A stretch of DNA of 64,000 nucleotides from an uncultured Bacteroidia bacterium. Lineage in GTDB: Bacteria > Bacteroidota > Bacteroidia > Bacteroidales > UBA932. Below are positions 41,696-49,312 of the stretch, one piece after another; position 1 is the first letter of the stretch; each line of letters begins with the position of its first letter. Made by a program: the position numbers and the translations under genes. Location of the stretch: positions 1 to 64,000 of the forward strand of contig CADAIT010000010.1 of assembly GCA_902788095.1 (NCBI GenBank), given 5' to 3'. Under the pieces are notes generated by a model, which worked only from the letters and a program-made list of their open reading frames with translations, was not told where the DNA came from and searched no databases.

Positions 41696-44230
41696 ATGAA
41701 AATTGTCGCAGATACCAATATCCCTTTCTTGAAGGGCGTCCTGGAGCCTTACGCGCAGGTGGAATACCTGGACGGTCGATGCATTGACCATCATGCCATA
41801 TCCGATGCGGATGCGCTCATTATCCGCACCCGCACCAAGTGTAACGAGGAAATGCTGAAAGGCACCCGCGTGCAGATGATATCCAGCGCCACCATCGGCA
41901 CGGATCATATAGACCTGGACTGGTGTGCCAGGAACGGCATCGACGTACAGAACGCGGAAGGGTGCAATGCCGGCGGCGTGGCGGATTACGTGTTCTCCGC
42001 CCTCTTCGGCGTCGCATCCCGCAGGGCCATCAAGTTGGACGGCAAGGTGATAGGCATTGTCGGTGTCGGCAATGTGGGAAAGAAGGTGGCGCAGATGGCC
42101 CGGAACCTGGGTTTCAAGGTTCTCCTGAACGACCCTCCACGGGCGGCGAAGGAAGGACCGCGCGGCTTCGTTTCGCTGGATAAATTGCTGGCGGAGGCCG
42201 ATGTGGTCACCCTGCATGTCCCGCTGGACGCCACTACGCGCGGGATGGCCAATGACGCTTTCTTCGAAATGATGCGCCCCGGTGCTTTTTTCATCAACGC
42301 TTCGCGCGGAGAAGTCGTGGACGAACAGGCCCTTCTGCGGAATCTTCCCAAACTGGGCCCGTTGGTGCTGGATACCTGGTGCAACGAACCCACTCCCAAT
42401 CCAATCCTGATAGAAAGTTGCGACATTGCCACGCCGCACATCGCCGGCTACTCTTATCAGGGTAAGCAGAACGGCACGGCCATGGCGGTACAGGCGCTTG
42501 CACGCCATTTCGGGATAGAGGCGCTGTACCATTTCCATCCGGCGCTGGAAGAAGGTTCGCTACAACCGGTAGAGATAGATTTGAGCGGAAAGACACAGGG
42601 AGAAATCGCCGCCATCCTGCAGTACAATTACCCCATTTTCACGGACGATTTTCTCTTCCGCAGCAACCCGTCCAGTTTTGAGACGCTGCGCAGCGAGTAC
42701 AACTACAGACAGGAATTTTATATCAAACCACGTAACACTATGTTTAACCAAAAAGACATCCAGCAGATTGAAGAACGCGGTGCCGGCGTACGCCAGGTGA
42801 AGCAGCAGGTTGAGTATTTCAAAAGCGGTTTCCCCTGGATGAAAATCGTAGGCCCCGCTACGCCGGAACGTGGCATCCTGGTATTGGACAAAAATGCCGT
42901 AGGGGATGCCGTGGCCTATTATAATAAGGCGGTCATTCATGGCAAGAGCAAGTTCGTTCCCGCGTCCGGTGCAGCCTCCCGCATGTTCAAGGACATGTTC
43001 AGCGGTCTGGCCGCCCTGGAGGAAGGGAAGGATTTGGAGGCCGATGCTCCCGGAGCCCGACTGGCCGCCCGCATCAAGGACTTCGCTTTCTATACGCCGG
43101 AACTCTTCGGAGAGCCCGCGGACAATGCCGATTACCGCAAGGAGGTCCTCCGCAAGCTTCTCAAGGAAGACGGACTGGCATACGGGACCAAGCCCAAGGG
43201 CGTGCTTAAATTCCACCGTTATCCCGACGAGGTGCGTACGGCCATCGCCGAGCACTTGGTAGAGGCCCAGCAGTACATGCGCAACGCGGACGGAACCTGC
43301 AACCTCACCGTCACCATTTCTCCGGAGCACCGGGAACTGTTCGAAACCGCCATTGCGGAAGTCAAGCCGCTCTATGAGAAACGTTACGGCGTCAAATACA
43401 ACATCCGCTTCACCTTCCAGGACAAGGCGACGGACACCATCGCCGTAGATCCGGACAACAAGCCTTTCAGAAAGGCCGACGGCTCGCTTCTCTTCCGCCC
43501 CGCCGGACACGGCGCCCTCATCCACAACCTGAACAAGGTGGAGGAAGAACTGGTGAGCATCAAGAACATAGACAATGTAGCCCACGAGAAATTATTGCCT
43601 GTCACGGCCGAATACAAACAGGTGCTCATGGGGGTTGCGCTGGAGCTGCGCGACAAGATTTTCGGCTATTTGCGCAGCCTGGACCAGGCGCCCTCCCTGC
43701 AGCTTTGCAACGAGATAGAGAACTTCCTGGACAAAACCCTCTGCGTGCAAATGCCGCTGGCCCATTCGGAAGAGGAACGTGTGCAAATGCTGCGTGCCAA
43801 GCTCGACCGGCCCATCCGCGTGTGCGGCATGGTGAAGAACGAAGGGGAGCCCGGCGGCGGCCCGTACATTATCGCCGGCAAGGATGGTTGCACCAGCCTG
43901 CAGATTCTGGAAAGCGTGCAAATCAACCGCGCGGACCGGGGCGCCATGGAAGCCATGTCCCATGCCACGCACTTCAACCCGGTGGACCTGGTCTGCTGCC
44001 TGCACAATTACAAGGGCGGGAAGTTCGACCTGCTTCAGTACGTGGACCCGGAAGCCGGCTTCATCAGCTCCAAGAGCTATGAGGGCCGTGAGCTCAAAGC
44101 CCTGGAACTGCCCGGTCTTTGGAACGGCGCCATGAGCGACTGGAACACCCTTTTCGTAGAGGTGCCTATCGAAACCTTCAATCCTGTAAAAGTCGTGCTG
44201 GACCTTCTGCGCCCTGCACATCAAAAATAA
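41696..44230 (+). CDS. pdxB: PdxB (erythronate-4-phosphate dehydrogenase) fused to DUF4301
   Basis: 844 aa. Residues 1-~343 are PdxB: MKIVADTNIPFLKG, Rossmann GIVGVGNVGKKVAQMA, INASRGEVVDE (catalytic Arg region) and TPHIAGYSYQGK (catalytic His). It oxidises 4-phosphoerythronate in vitamin B6 synthesis. From about 350 (MFNQKDIQQIEERGAGVRQV) to the end is DUF4301 (KFVPASGAASRMFKDMF). No stop separates them; the joint reads RQEFYIKPRNTMFNQKD. Either a genuine fusion or a lost stop codon. An internal start at ATG 42740 could still make DUF4301 alone. Confidence 0.85.
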   Translation: MKIVADTNIPFLKGVLEPYAQVEYLDGRCIDHHAISDADALIIRTRTKCNEEMLKGTRVQMISSATIGTDHIDLDWCARNGIDVQNAEGCNAGGVADYVFSALFGVASRRAIKLDGKVIGIVGVGNVGKKVAQMARNLGFKVLLNDPPRAAKEGPRGFVSLDKLLAEADVVTLHVPLDATTRGMANDAFFEMMRPGAFFINASRGEVVDEQALLRNLPKLGPLVLDTWCNEPTPNPILIESCDIATPHIAGYSYQGKQNGTAMAVQALARHFGIEALYHFHPALEEGSLQPVEIDLSGKTQGEIAAILQYNYPIFTDDFLFRSNPSSFETLRSEYNYRQEFYIKPRNTMFNQKDIQQIEERGAGVRQVKQQVEYFKSGFPWMKIVGPATPERGILVLDKNAVGDAVAYYNKAVIHGKSKFVPASGAASRMFKDMFSGLAALEEGKDLEADAPGARLAARIKDFAFYTPELFGEPADNADYRKEVLRKLLKEDGLAYGTKPKGVLKFHRYPDEVRTAIAEHLVEAQQYMRNADGTCNLTVTISPEHRELFETAIAEVKPLYEKRYGVKYNIRFTFQDKATDTIAVDPDNKPFRKADGSLLFRPAGHGALIHNLNKVEEELVSIKNIDNVAHEKLLPVTAEYKQVLMGVALELRDKIFGYLRSLDQAPSLQLCNEIENFLDKTLCVQMPLAHSEEERVQMLRAKLDRPIRVCGMVKNEGEPGGGPYIIAGKDGCTSLQILESVQINRADRGAMEAMSHATHFNPVDLVCCLHNYKGGKFDLLQYVDPEAGFISSKSYEGRELKALELPGLWNGAMSDWNTLFVEVPIETFNPVKVVLDLLRPAHQK

Positions 44231-44241
44231 TCTTCTTTTTC

Positions 44242-44511
44242 ATGAAAAACTCAATTGCCGGAACATTGGAAAGTGGTGACATCATGGTCACCATCGGGCC
44301 GGGAGAGGGCTTGCAGGTGGACCTGCAGAGCTCCGTGGCCGCACAGTTCGGACGGCAGATCAAAGCCGTCATCATTCAAACCCTTGAGGGCCTGGGCGTA
44401 AAAGACGCCCATGTGCAGGCCGTCGATAAGGGAGCACTCGATTGTACCATCCGGGCACGCGTTACCGCCGCGGCTGTCCGGGCAACGGGAAAAGACGTAT
44501 GGAAAGACTAA
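44242..44511 (+). CDS. citD: Citrate lyase acyl carrier protein (gamma subunit)
   Basis: 89 aa, standard size. AGTLESGDIMVTI near the N-terminus contains the Ser carrying the 2'-(5''-triphosphoribosyl)-3'-dephospho-CoA group. The C-terminus has ARVTAAAVRATGKD. It carries the acetyl and citryl thioesters between CitF and CitE. It starts 11 nt after the pdxB fusion and overlaps citE by 13 nt, so translation is coupled. Confidence 0.92.
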   Translation: MKNSIAGTLESGDIMVTIGPGEGLQVDLQSSVAAQFGRQIKAVIIQTLEGLGVKDAHVQAVDKGALDCTIRARVTAAAVRATGKDVWKD

Positions 44512-45389
44512 GGAGAACCATGATGTTCGTTCCGGGCAACAATCCCGGAATGATGGCCGATGCCCACATTTACGGCCCTGACAGCATAATGCTGGACCTG
44601 GAAGATTCCGTAACCATGGCGGAGAAGGACGCTGCGCGCCTGTTGGTGCATAACGCCCTCAAATCCATCGATTACGGCACCACGGAAATGGTGGTGCGCA
44701 TCAATCCGCTCAATACGCCTTACGGCAAGAAGGATGTGGAGGCCGTCGTCAAGGCGGGCGTGGACGTCATCCGCATGCCCAAGACGGAAACGGCCGACGA
44801 AGTCCGCGAACTGGAAGCGGAGATACTGAAGGTGGAAACCGAGATAGGCCGGGTAGGGGAAACCAAAATTATGGCTGCCATCGAGAGTGCGCTGGGTGTT
44901 GTGAATGCCTATGCCATCGCCACCGCCTCCAAGCGCATGATGGGCATCGCCCTCGGCGCCGAGGACTATTCGGCCAACCTGAAGACCAATCGTACGCCCG
45001 GCGGCGCAGAGCTGCTGCTGGCCCGCGAGCAGATTGTGGTGGCCGCCCGTGCAGCCGGCATCGCCTGCTTCGACACGGTATATTCCAACCTGGACGATAT
45101 GGAAACCTTCCGCAAGGAAGTGGAACTTATCAAGACGCTGGGTTTTGACGGAAAATCCATCATCAACCCGCGCCAGATTGAGGTGGTGAACAGCGTGTTC
45201 ACGCCTACGGAGAAAGAAATCACCAAGGCCCGCGCCGTGGTGGCCGCCATCAAGGAGGCCCAGGCCAAGGGTTCGGGCGTTATTTCGCTCAACGGTAAAA
45301 TGGTGGACCGTCCGGTCGTGCTTCGCGCAGAGCGTACCATCGCCCTGGCCGTGGCTGCCGGCGTAATTGACAAGGAGGAAGTGCAATGA
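44499..45389 (+). CDS. citE: Citrate lyase beta subunit (citryl-ACP lyase)
   Basis: 296 aa from ATG 44499 (MERLRRTMMFVPGNNPGMMA). HpcH/HpaI aldolase-type barrel: MLDLEDSV (Mg site), VVRINPLNTPYG, IRMPKTETADEV, AAIESALGVVNAY (Glu metal ligand) and IALGAEDYSANL. It cleaves citryl-CitD to oxaloacetate and acetyl-CitD. It overlaps both neighbours (13 nt with citD, 4 nt with citF). Confidence 0.93.
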   Translation: MERLRRTMMFVPGNNPGMMADAHIYGPDSIMLDLEDSVTMAEKDAARLLVHNALKSIDYGTTEMVVRINPLNTPYGKKDVEAVVKAGVDVIRMPKTETADEVRELEAEILKVETEIGRVGETKIMAAIESALGVVNAYAIATASKRMMGIALGAEDYSANLKTNRTPGGAELLLAREQIVVAARAAGIACFDTVYSNLDDMETFRKEVELIKTLGFDGKSIINPRQIEVVNSVFTPTEKEITKARAVVAAIKEAQAKGSGVISLNGKMVDRPVVLRAERTIALAVAAGVIDKEEVQ

Positions 45390-46804
45390 GAAACTCGAAA
45401 GTAGTAACGCTGGAAGAAGCCGTCAAGCGTTCCGGCCTCAAGGATGGAATGACCATCAGTTTTCACCATCATTTCCGCGGTGGAGACAAAGTGGTGAACC
45501 TGGTTGTTGACAAACTCGCGGAAATGGGCTTCAAGAACCTCAAACTGGCTGCTTCCAGCCTCTCGGACGTTCACAAGCCGCTCATCGAGCACATCAAGAA
45601 CGGGGTTATCACCGGCATTTCCACTTCCGGCCTTCGCGGAGAACTGGCCGATGCCATCTCCCACGGCCTGCTGAATGAACCGGTGATTTTCCGCTCCCAC
45701 GGCGGTCGCGGCAGTGCCATTGCCGACGGGGAACTCAAGATAGATGTCGCCTTCCTGGGCGCATCGGCCTGCGATGAATTGGGCAACGCCTGTGGTGTTC
45801 CCCGCAGCGAAAACGCCAAGTCCATCTGCGGCTCGCTGGGCTATGCCCTTCCGGATGCCCGCTACGCCAAGCACGTGGTGGTAATCACGGATGACCTGGT
45901 GGCTTATCCCAATCTTCCTGCCGGCATCCGCGGTGCGGACGTGGAGTCCGTCGTTGTGGTAGAGAGCGTGGGCGACAGCTCCAAGATTTCTGCGGGCGCT
46001 ATCCGTGACTCCAAGAATCCGCGCGATATCCTGCTCGCAAAACAGGCTGCTAAAGTGGTGATTAACTCCGGTTACTTCCAGGATGGCTTCAGCATCCAGA
46101 CCGGCACCGGCGGGGCCTCGCTGGCCGTTGTCAAGTACATCCGCGAGGAAATGCTCAACCGGGGCATCAAGGCTTCCTTCGCCCTGGGCGGCATCACGGC
46201 CCACATGGTCAAGCTCCATGAGGAGGGGCTGATCGGCCGACTTATCGACGTACAGTCCTTCGACAAGGTGGCGGCGGAGTCCATCGCCAAGGACCCTTCC
46301 CATGTGGAAGTGTCTTCCGTGGAGTATGCTTCGGGCGTACATACGGGTTCTGCGACACATGCACTGGACATCGTGATTCTGAGTGCGCTGGAAGTGGATA
46401 CGCAGTTCAACGTGAACGTGCTGGTGGGCTCCGACGGCATCATCCGCGGCGCCATCGGTGGTCACCAGGATACGGCGGCCGACAGCGCCTTGAGCATCAT
46501 TGTGTGCCCGCTCCTGCGCGGACGCATCCCTTGCGTGGTGCCCAAAGTTACCACCCTGATTACGCCCGGCAAGTCCGTGGACGTTGTGGTCACGGAGTAC
46601 GGTATCGCCGTGAATCCGGCGCGTCCGGAGATTGCGGAGAAACTCAAGGCTGCCGGATTGCACCTGGTCGATATCAAGGAACTGGCCGCCAAGGCTACGG
46701 CCATCATCGGCACGCCGGACCCGCTGCCGTTCGGTGACAAGGTAGTGGGCGTGGTGATGAACCGCGACGGCTCGGTGCTGGATAAAATCTACAATGTCAA
46801 ATGA
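45386..46804 (+). CDS. citF: Citrate lyase alpha subunit (citrate:acetyl-ACP transferase)
   Basis: 472 aa (typical ~500). SFHHHFRGGDKVVN, GVPRSENAKSICGSLGYALP and SVEYASGVHTGSATHALDIV are CitF motifs of a CoA-transferase-like fold. It exchanges acetyl for citryl on CitD. Last gene of the citDEF unit, followed by a long inverted repeat that looks like a terminator. Confidence 0.93.
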   Translation: MRNSKVVTLEEAVKRSGLKDGMTISFHHHFRGGDKVVNLVVDKLAEMGFKNLKLAASSLSDVHKPLIEHIKNGVITGISTSGLRGELADAISHGLLNEPVIFRSHGGRGSAIADGELKIDVAFLGASACDELGNACGVPRSENAKSICGSLGYALPDARYAKHVVVITDDLVAYPNLPAGIRGADVESVVVVESVGDSSKISAGAIRDSKNPRDILLAKQAAKVVINSGYFQDGFSIQTGTGGASLAVVKYIREEMLNRGIKASFALGGITAHMVKLHEEGLIGRLIDVQSFDKVAAESIAKDPSHVEVSSVEYASGVHTGSATHALDIVILSALEVDTQFNVNVLVGSDGIIRGAIGGHQDTAADSALSIIVCPLLRGRIPCVVPKVTTLITPGKSVDVVVTEYGIAVNPARPEIAEKLKAAGLHLVDIKELAAKATAIIGTPDPLPFGDKVVGVVMNRDGSVLDKIYNVK

Positions 46805-46815
46805 TGAATGAAAGA

Positions 46816-46929
46816 GGCTGACTGAAACAGATTCTTCGGCTGGTGAACCTGCCTCAGAACGACACCGCATGGTCATACTGACACGAGCCTGTCATTCTGA
46901 ACGCAGTGAAGAATCTGTTTCAGTCAGCC
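46816..46929. repeat. 22-bp perfect inverted repeat around a palindromic element
   Basis: The arm 46816-46837 (GGCTGACTGAAACAGATTCT + TC) is exactly complementary to 46908-46929, with CCTTTTTC next. The 70-nt loop contains a GTCATTCTGAACGCAGTGAA repeat (46891-46918), part of which forms the right arm. Likely terminates citDEF. Confidence 0.8.
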
Positions 46930-46947
46930 CCTTTTTCAGATTTATTG

Positions 46948-46955
46948 TATATTTG
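46948..46955 (+). promoter_or_regulatory. -7 box, leaderless hydrolase promoter
   Basis: TATATTTG ends 4 nt before ATG 46960. Confidence 0.55.
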
Positions 46956-46959
46956 CGGC

Positions 46960-47883
46960 ATGAAAAGGATAATGATGCTTTCGCTTCTCCTGCTGCTGGC
47001 CGTTCCTATGCTGGCGCAGAAGACGTATCTCTATGCAACGCGTGACACGTTGAACCTGTATTTGGATGTGTATCAGCCGGATTCGAGCGCGGTAACTACG
47101 TTTGAGGGCCATCGGAAGCCCTCCGTCCTCTTTGTGTTCGGGGGCGGTTTTATCGGCGGAGAACGGGATAACGCGTTCCAGAAAGCCTGGTTCGAGCGTC
47201 TTACGCAGGCCGGATATGGCGTTGTGGCCATAGATTATCGGCTTGGAATGAAAGGATATCAGATGGAGAAAGGTCTGTCCGGCTTATTCAAGGCCTCCGA
47301 CCAGTTCCTCCTTTCGCAGGAGATGGGCGTGGAAGATGTCTGCTCGGCCGTGAATTATCTTGCCTGGAACGACGTGGGCGTGGATGTGAACAACCTGGTG
47401 CTGGCCGGCTCATCGGCCGGAGCCATCATTTCCGTCGCAACGGAGTATCATATCGTCAACGGAGACGCCCCGGAACTGCCGGACGGTTTTAATTTCAAAG
47501 GCGTGATGTCCTTTGCCGGAGCCGTGATTTCCGTCACTGGAAAACCTGAATTTCGTGCGCAGCCTTGTCCCATCGTCTTTTTCCATGGCACGGAGGACCA
47601 GGCCGTCGCGTATGAGAAGTTTGCGTATTTCGGCCGCGGTCTTTGGGGAAGCAGTTATTTGGACAAACAGTTCGACAAGAAGGGCTATCCTCACCTGATT
47701 TATCGTTTTCAGGGCCGTACGCACGACGTCGCCGCATACATGAATGCGCTTTGGGAGGAGGAAATGAATTTCCTGGAGCAGGACGTAATGCTGGGCAAGG
47801 GCCGCACCATCGACGCCCTTGTCACCGACAGCACCTTGCCTTCCTGGGGCAATGTCTCCATGGATTCCATTTACAGGAAGTGA
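46960..47883 (+). CDS. Secreted alpha/beta hydrolase (esterase-like)
   Basis: 307 aa from ATG 46960. Signal peptide MKRIMMLSLLLLLAVPMLAQ. Fold motifs: FVFGGGFIGGERDN (oxyanion HGGG-like), LVLAGSSAGAIISV (nucleophile Ser in G-S-S-A-G), FFHGTEDQAV (Asp region) and RTHDVAAYM (catalytic His). Probably a periplasmic esterase related to the BD-FAE/carboxylesterase group. It lies between citF and the cit accessory genes but has its own promoter, so may not be part of citrate metabolism. Confidence 0.8.
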   Translation: MKRIMMLSLLLLLAVPMLAQKTYLYATRDTLNLYLDVYQPDSSAVTTFEGHRKPSVLFVFGGGFIGGERDNAFQKAWFERLTQAGYGVVAIDYRLGMKGYQMEKGLSGLFKASDQFLLSQEMGVEDVCSAVNYLAWNDVGVDVNNLVLAGSSAGAIISVATEYHIVNGDAPELPDGFNFKGVMSFAGAVISVTGKPEFRAQPCPIVFFHGTEDQAVAYEKFAYFGRGLWGSSYLDKQFDKKGYPHLIYRFQGRTHDVAAYMNALWEEEMNFLEQDVMLGKGRTIDALVTDSTLPSWGNVSMDSIYRK

Positions 47884-47926
47884 ATTACCTTTAAGGAGAA
47901 AACTTCTCGGTTAAGAACGAAGCAGA

Positions 47927-48691
47927 ATGAAGAAGTTCACTATATTTATACTTGCCTTGTTGCCGCTGATGGCTTTTGTGCCGGTGCGGAAGGCATTGCC
48001 GGAATCGGCAAAAGGGGAGACCCACTACGCAGTTCATTACAACCGGGGCGCCATACGGGCCAAAATGGCTACGGCCACCCTGACGCTGGATGAAGGCACG
48101 TGGCAGGAGAAACCGGCCTATTACGGCAGTTTTTCCGTACGTGCGGCCAACGTATTCAAGCTGTTCCTGCTTAACGAATACAAAGTGCGGATCTTCCTCT
48201 CCAAGGACGACATGCAGCCGTACTACTACACGTTTCCGCACAAGAAAAAAGGCAAGCAGCACCAGCTGGAGTTCTTTTACAAGGAAAATGAGGTGGAGTC
48301 CATACTCCAGATAGAAGACTATCCGGAACCGACACGCAAGGTTTATCCCGCGGAGGGAAAAGTGACGATGGAGATAGCCTCCTTCGCGTTTTTCTTGCGC
48401 TGCCTGGATCCGGCCGCCCTGCGGGGCGAACCGCTGCGGGTGAATCTGCTTCTGGCTTCCGAATGTGTTCCTTCGGAACTGAAGTACCTGGGACAGGACA
48501 AAGATTACTGGCCGGGAGAAGCGGCACATCATTATGAGATCAAGATGCTGAGCAGGGGACTGATGGAAAACGGAGCCGGGAATGAAATCCACGTATGGAT
48601 TTCTCCGGAGCCGGAACGCATGCTCCGCGGCCTGCAGGTCGTTTTGGGAAAAGGCTTCGTGTCAGCCCAGATGGTGTTGCCTGAGAAATGA
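47927..48691 (+). CDS. DUF3108 periplasmic protein
   Basis: 254 aa with a signal peptide (MKKFTIFILALLPLMAFVPV). ETHYAVHYNRGAIRAKMATA, and the late VWISPEPERMLRGLQVVLGKG, fit DUF3108 proteins, beta-rich and of unknown role. Its stop overlaps the citX start (ATGA), so the two are co-translated, tying this protein genetically to citrate lyase maturation although a chemical link is unclear. Confidence 0.8.
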   Translation: MKKFTIFILALLPLMAFVPVRKALPESAKGETHYAVHYNRGAIRAKMATATLTLDEGTWQEKPAYYGSFSVRAANVFKLFLLNEYKVRIFLSKDDMQPYYYTFPHKKKGKQHQLEFFYKENEVESILQIEDYPEPTRKVYPAEGKVTMEIASFAFFLRCLDPAALRGEPLRVNLLLASECVPSELKYLGQDKDYWPGEAAHHYEIKMLSRGLMENGAGNEIHVWISPEPERMLRGLQVVLGKGFVSAQMVLPEK

Positions 48692-49215
48692 TTACACTGG
48701 AGCAACTTCTCGCCAGCCGGGATGACCGGGCGCAGCACCAGCAGGCGCTGCTGACAGCGTGGCCGGGGCATACGCTCATCTGCCTGACCGTCCAGTTTCC
48801 CGGAACCATAAAAAGGTCCGCATCCTCGCTGCTTGTCGGCGGCGCAGGCCTGGCGGCGCTGTTGGACAAATTCGGCAGCGTGGTGCGTCATGCGCAGGTT
48901 CGGGACCTGGAAACCGGATATGAGGCTTATCTGCTGGTTCCGCTGCCGGCCCTGCTGGTCAAAAAGACCTGCTGCGGGATAGAGGATTCGCATCCGCTGG
49001 GCCGACTCATGGACATCGACGTGATAGAAGCCGGCGACAGCCTCCCCGATGCCGAGATGCCAAGCGTGCGTCTGCTGGACCGGGCTTCCCTGGGCCTTCC
49101 TCCGCGCCGATGCCTGCTTTGCGACCAGCCGGCGCGCTATTGCATGCGGGCACATTCTCACACCCAGGAGGCCCTTTTAACCAAAATTGAGCAGATTGTT
49201 TCAAATTTTGCTTAA
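48688..49215 (+). CDS. citX: Apo-citrate lyase phosphoribosyl-dephospho-CoA transferase
   Basis: 175 aa. MITLEQLLASRDDRAQHQQA, SHPLGRLMDIDVIE and RRCLLCDQPARYCMRAHSHT are CitX motifs. It transfers the prosthetic group from its triphosphate precursor to the Ser of CitD. Start set by the ATGA overlap with DUF3108. Confidence 0.9.
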   Translation: MITLEQLLASRDDRAQHQQALLTAWPGHTLICLTVQFPGTIKRSASSLLVGGAGLAALLDKFGSVVRHAQVRDLETGYEAYLLVPLPALLVKKTCCGIEDSHPLGRLMDIDVIEAGDSLPDAEMPSVRLLDRASLGLPPRRCLLCDQPARYCMRAHSHTQEALLTKIEQIVSNFA

Positions 49216-49312
49216 AATCTGAAACAAATCCTTGCTTATTCTCTTATTAATTCGTACATTCGCGGAAGAATTGTTTTGCGGGTCAAACCGGGAGTATTGG
49301 GAAGCCCGCGGG

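Noticed and set aside
44966-46876. Very long (636-codon) antisense frame over citE/citF
   Set aside because: It is a high-GC antisense shadow of two confidently identified genes.
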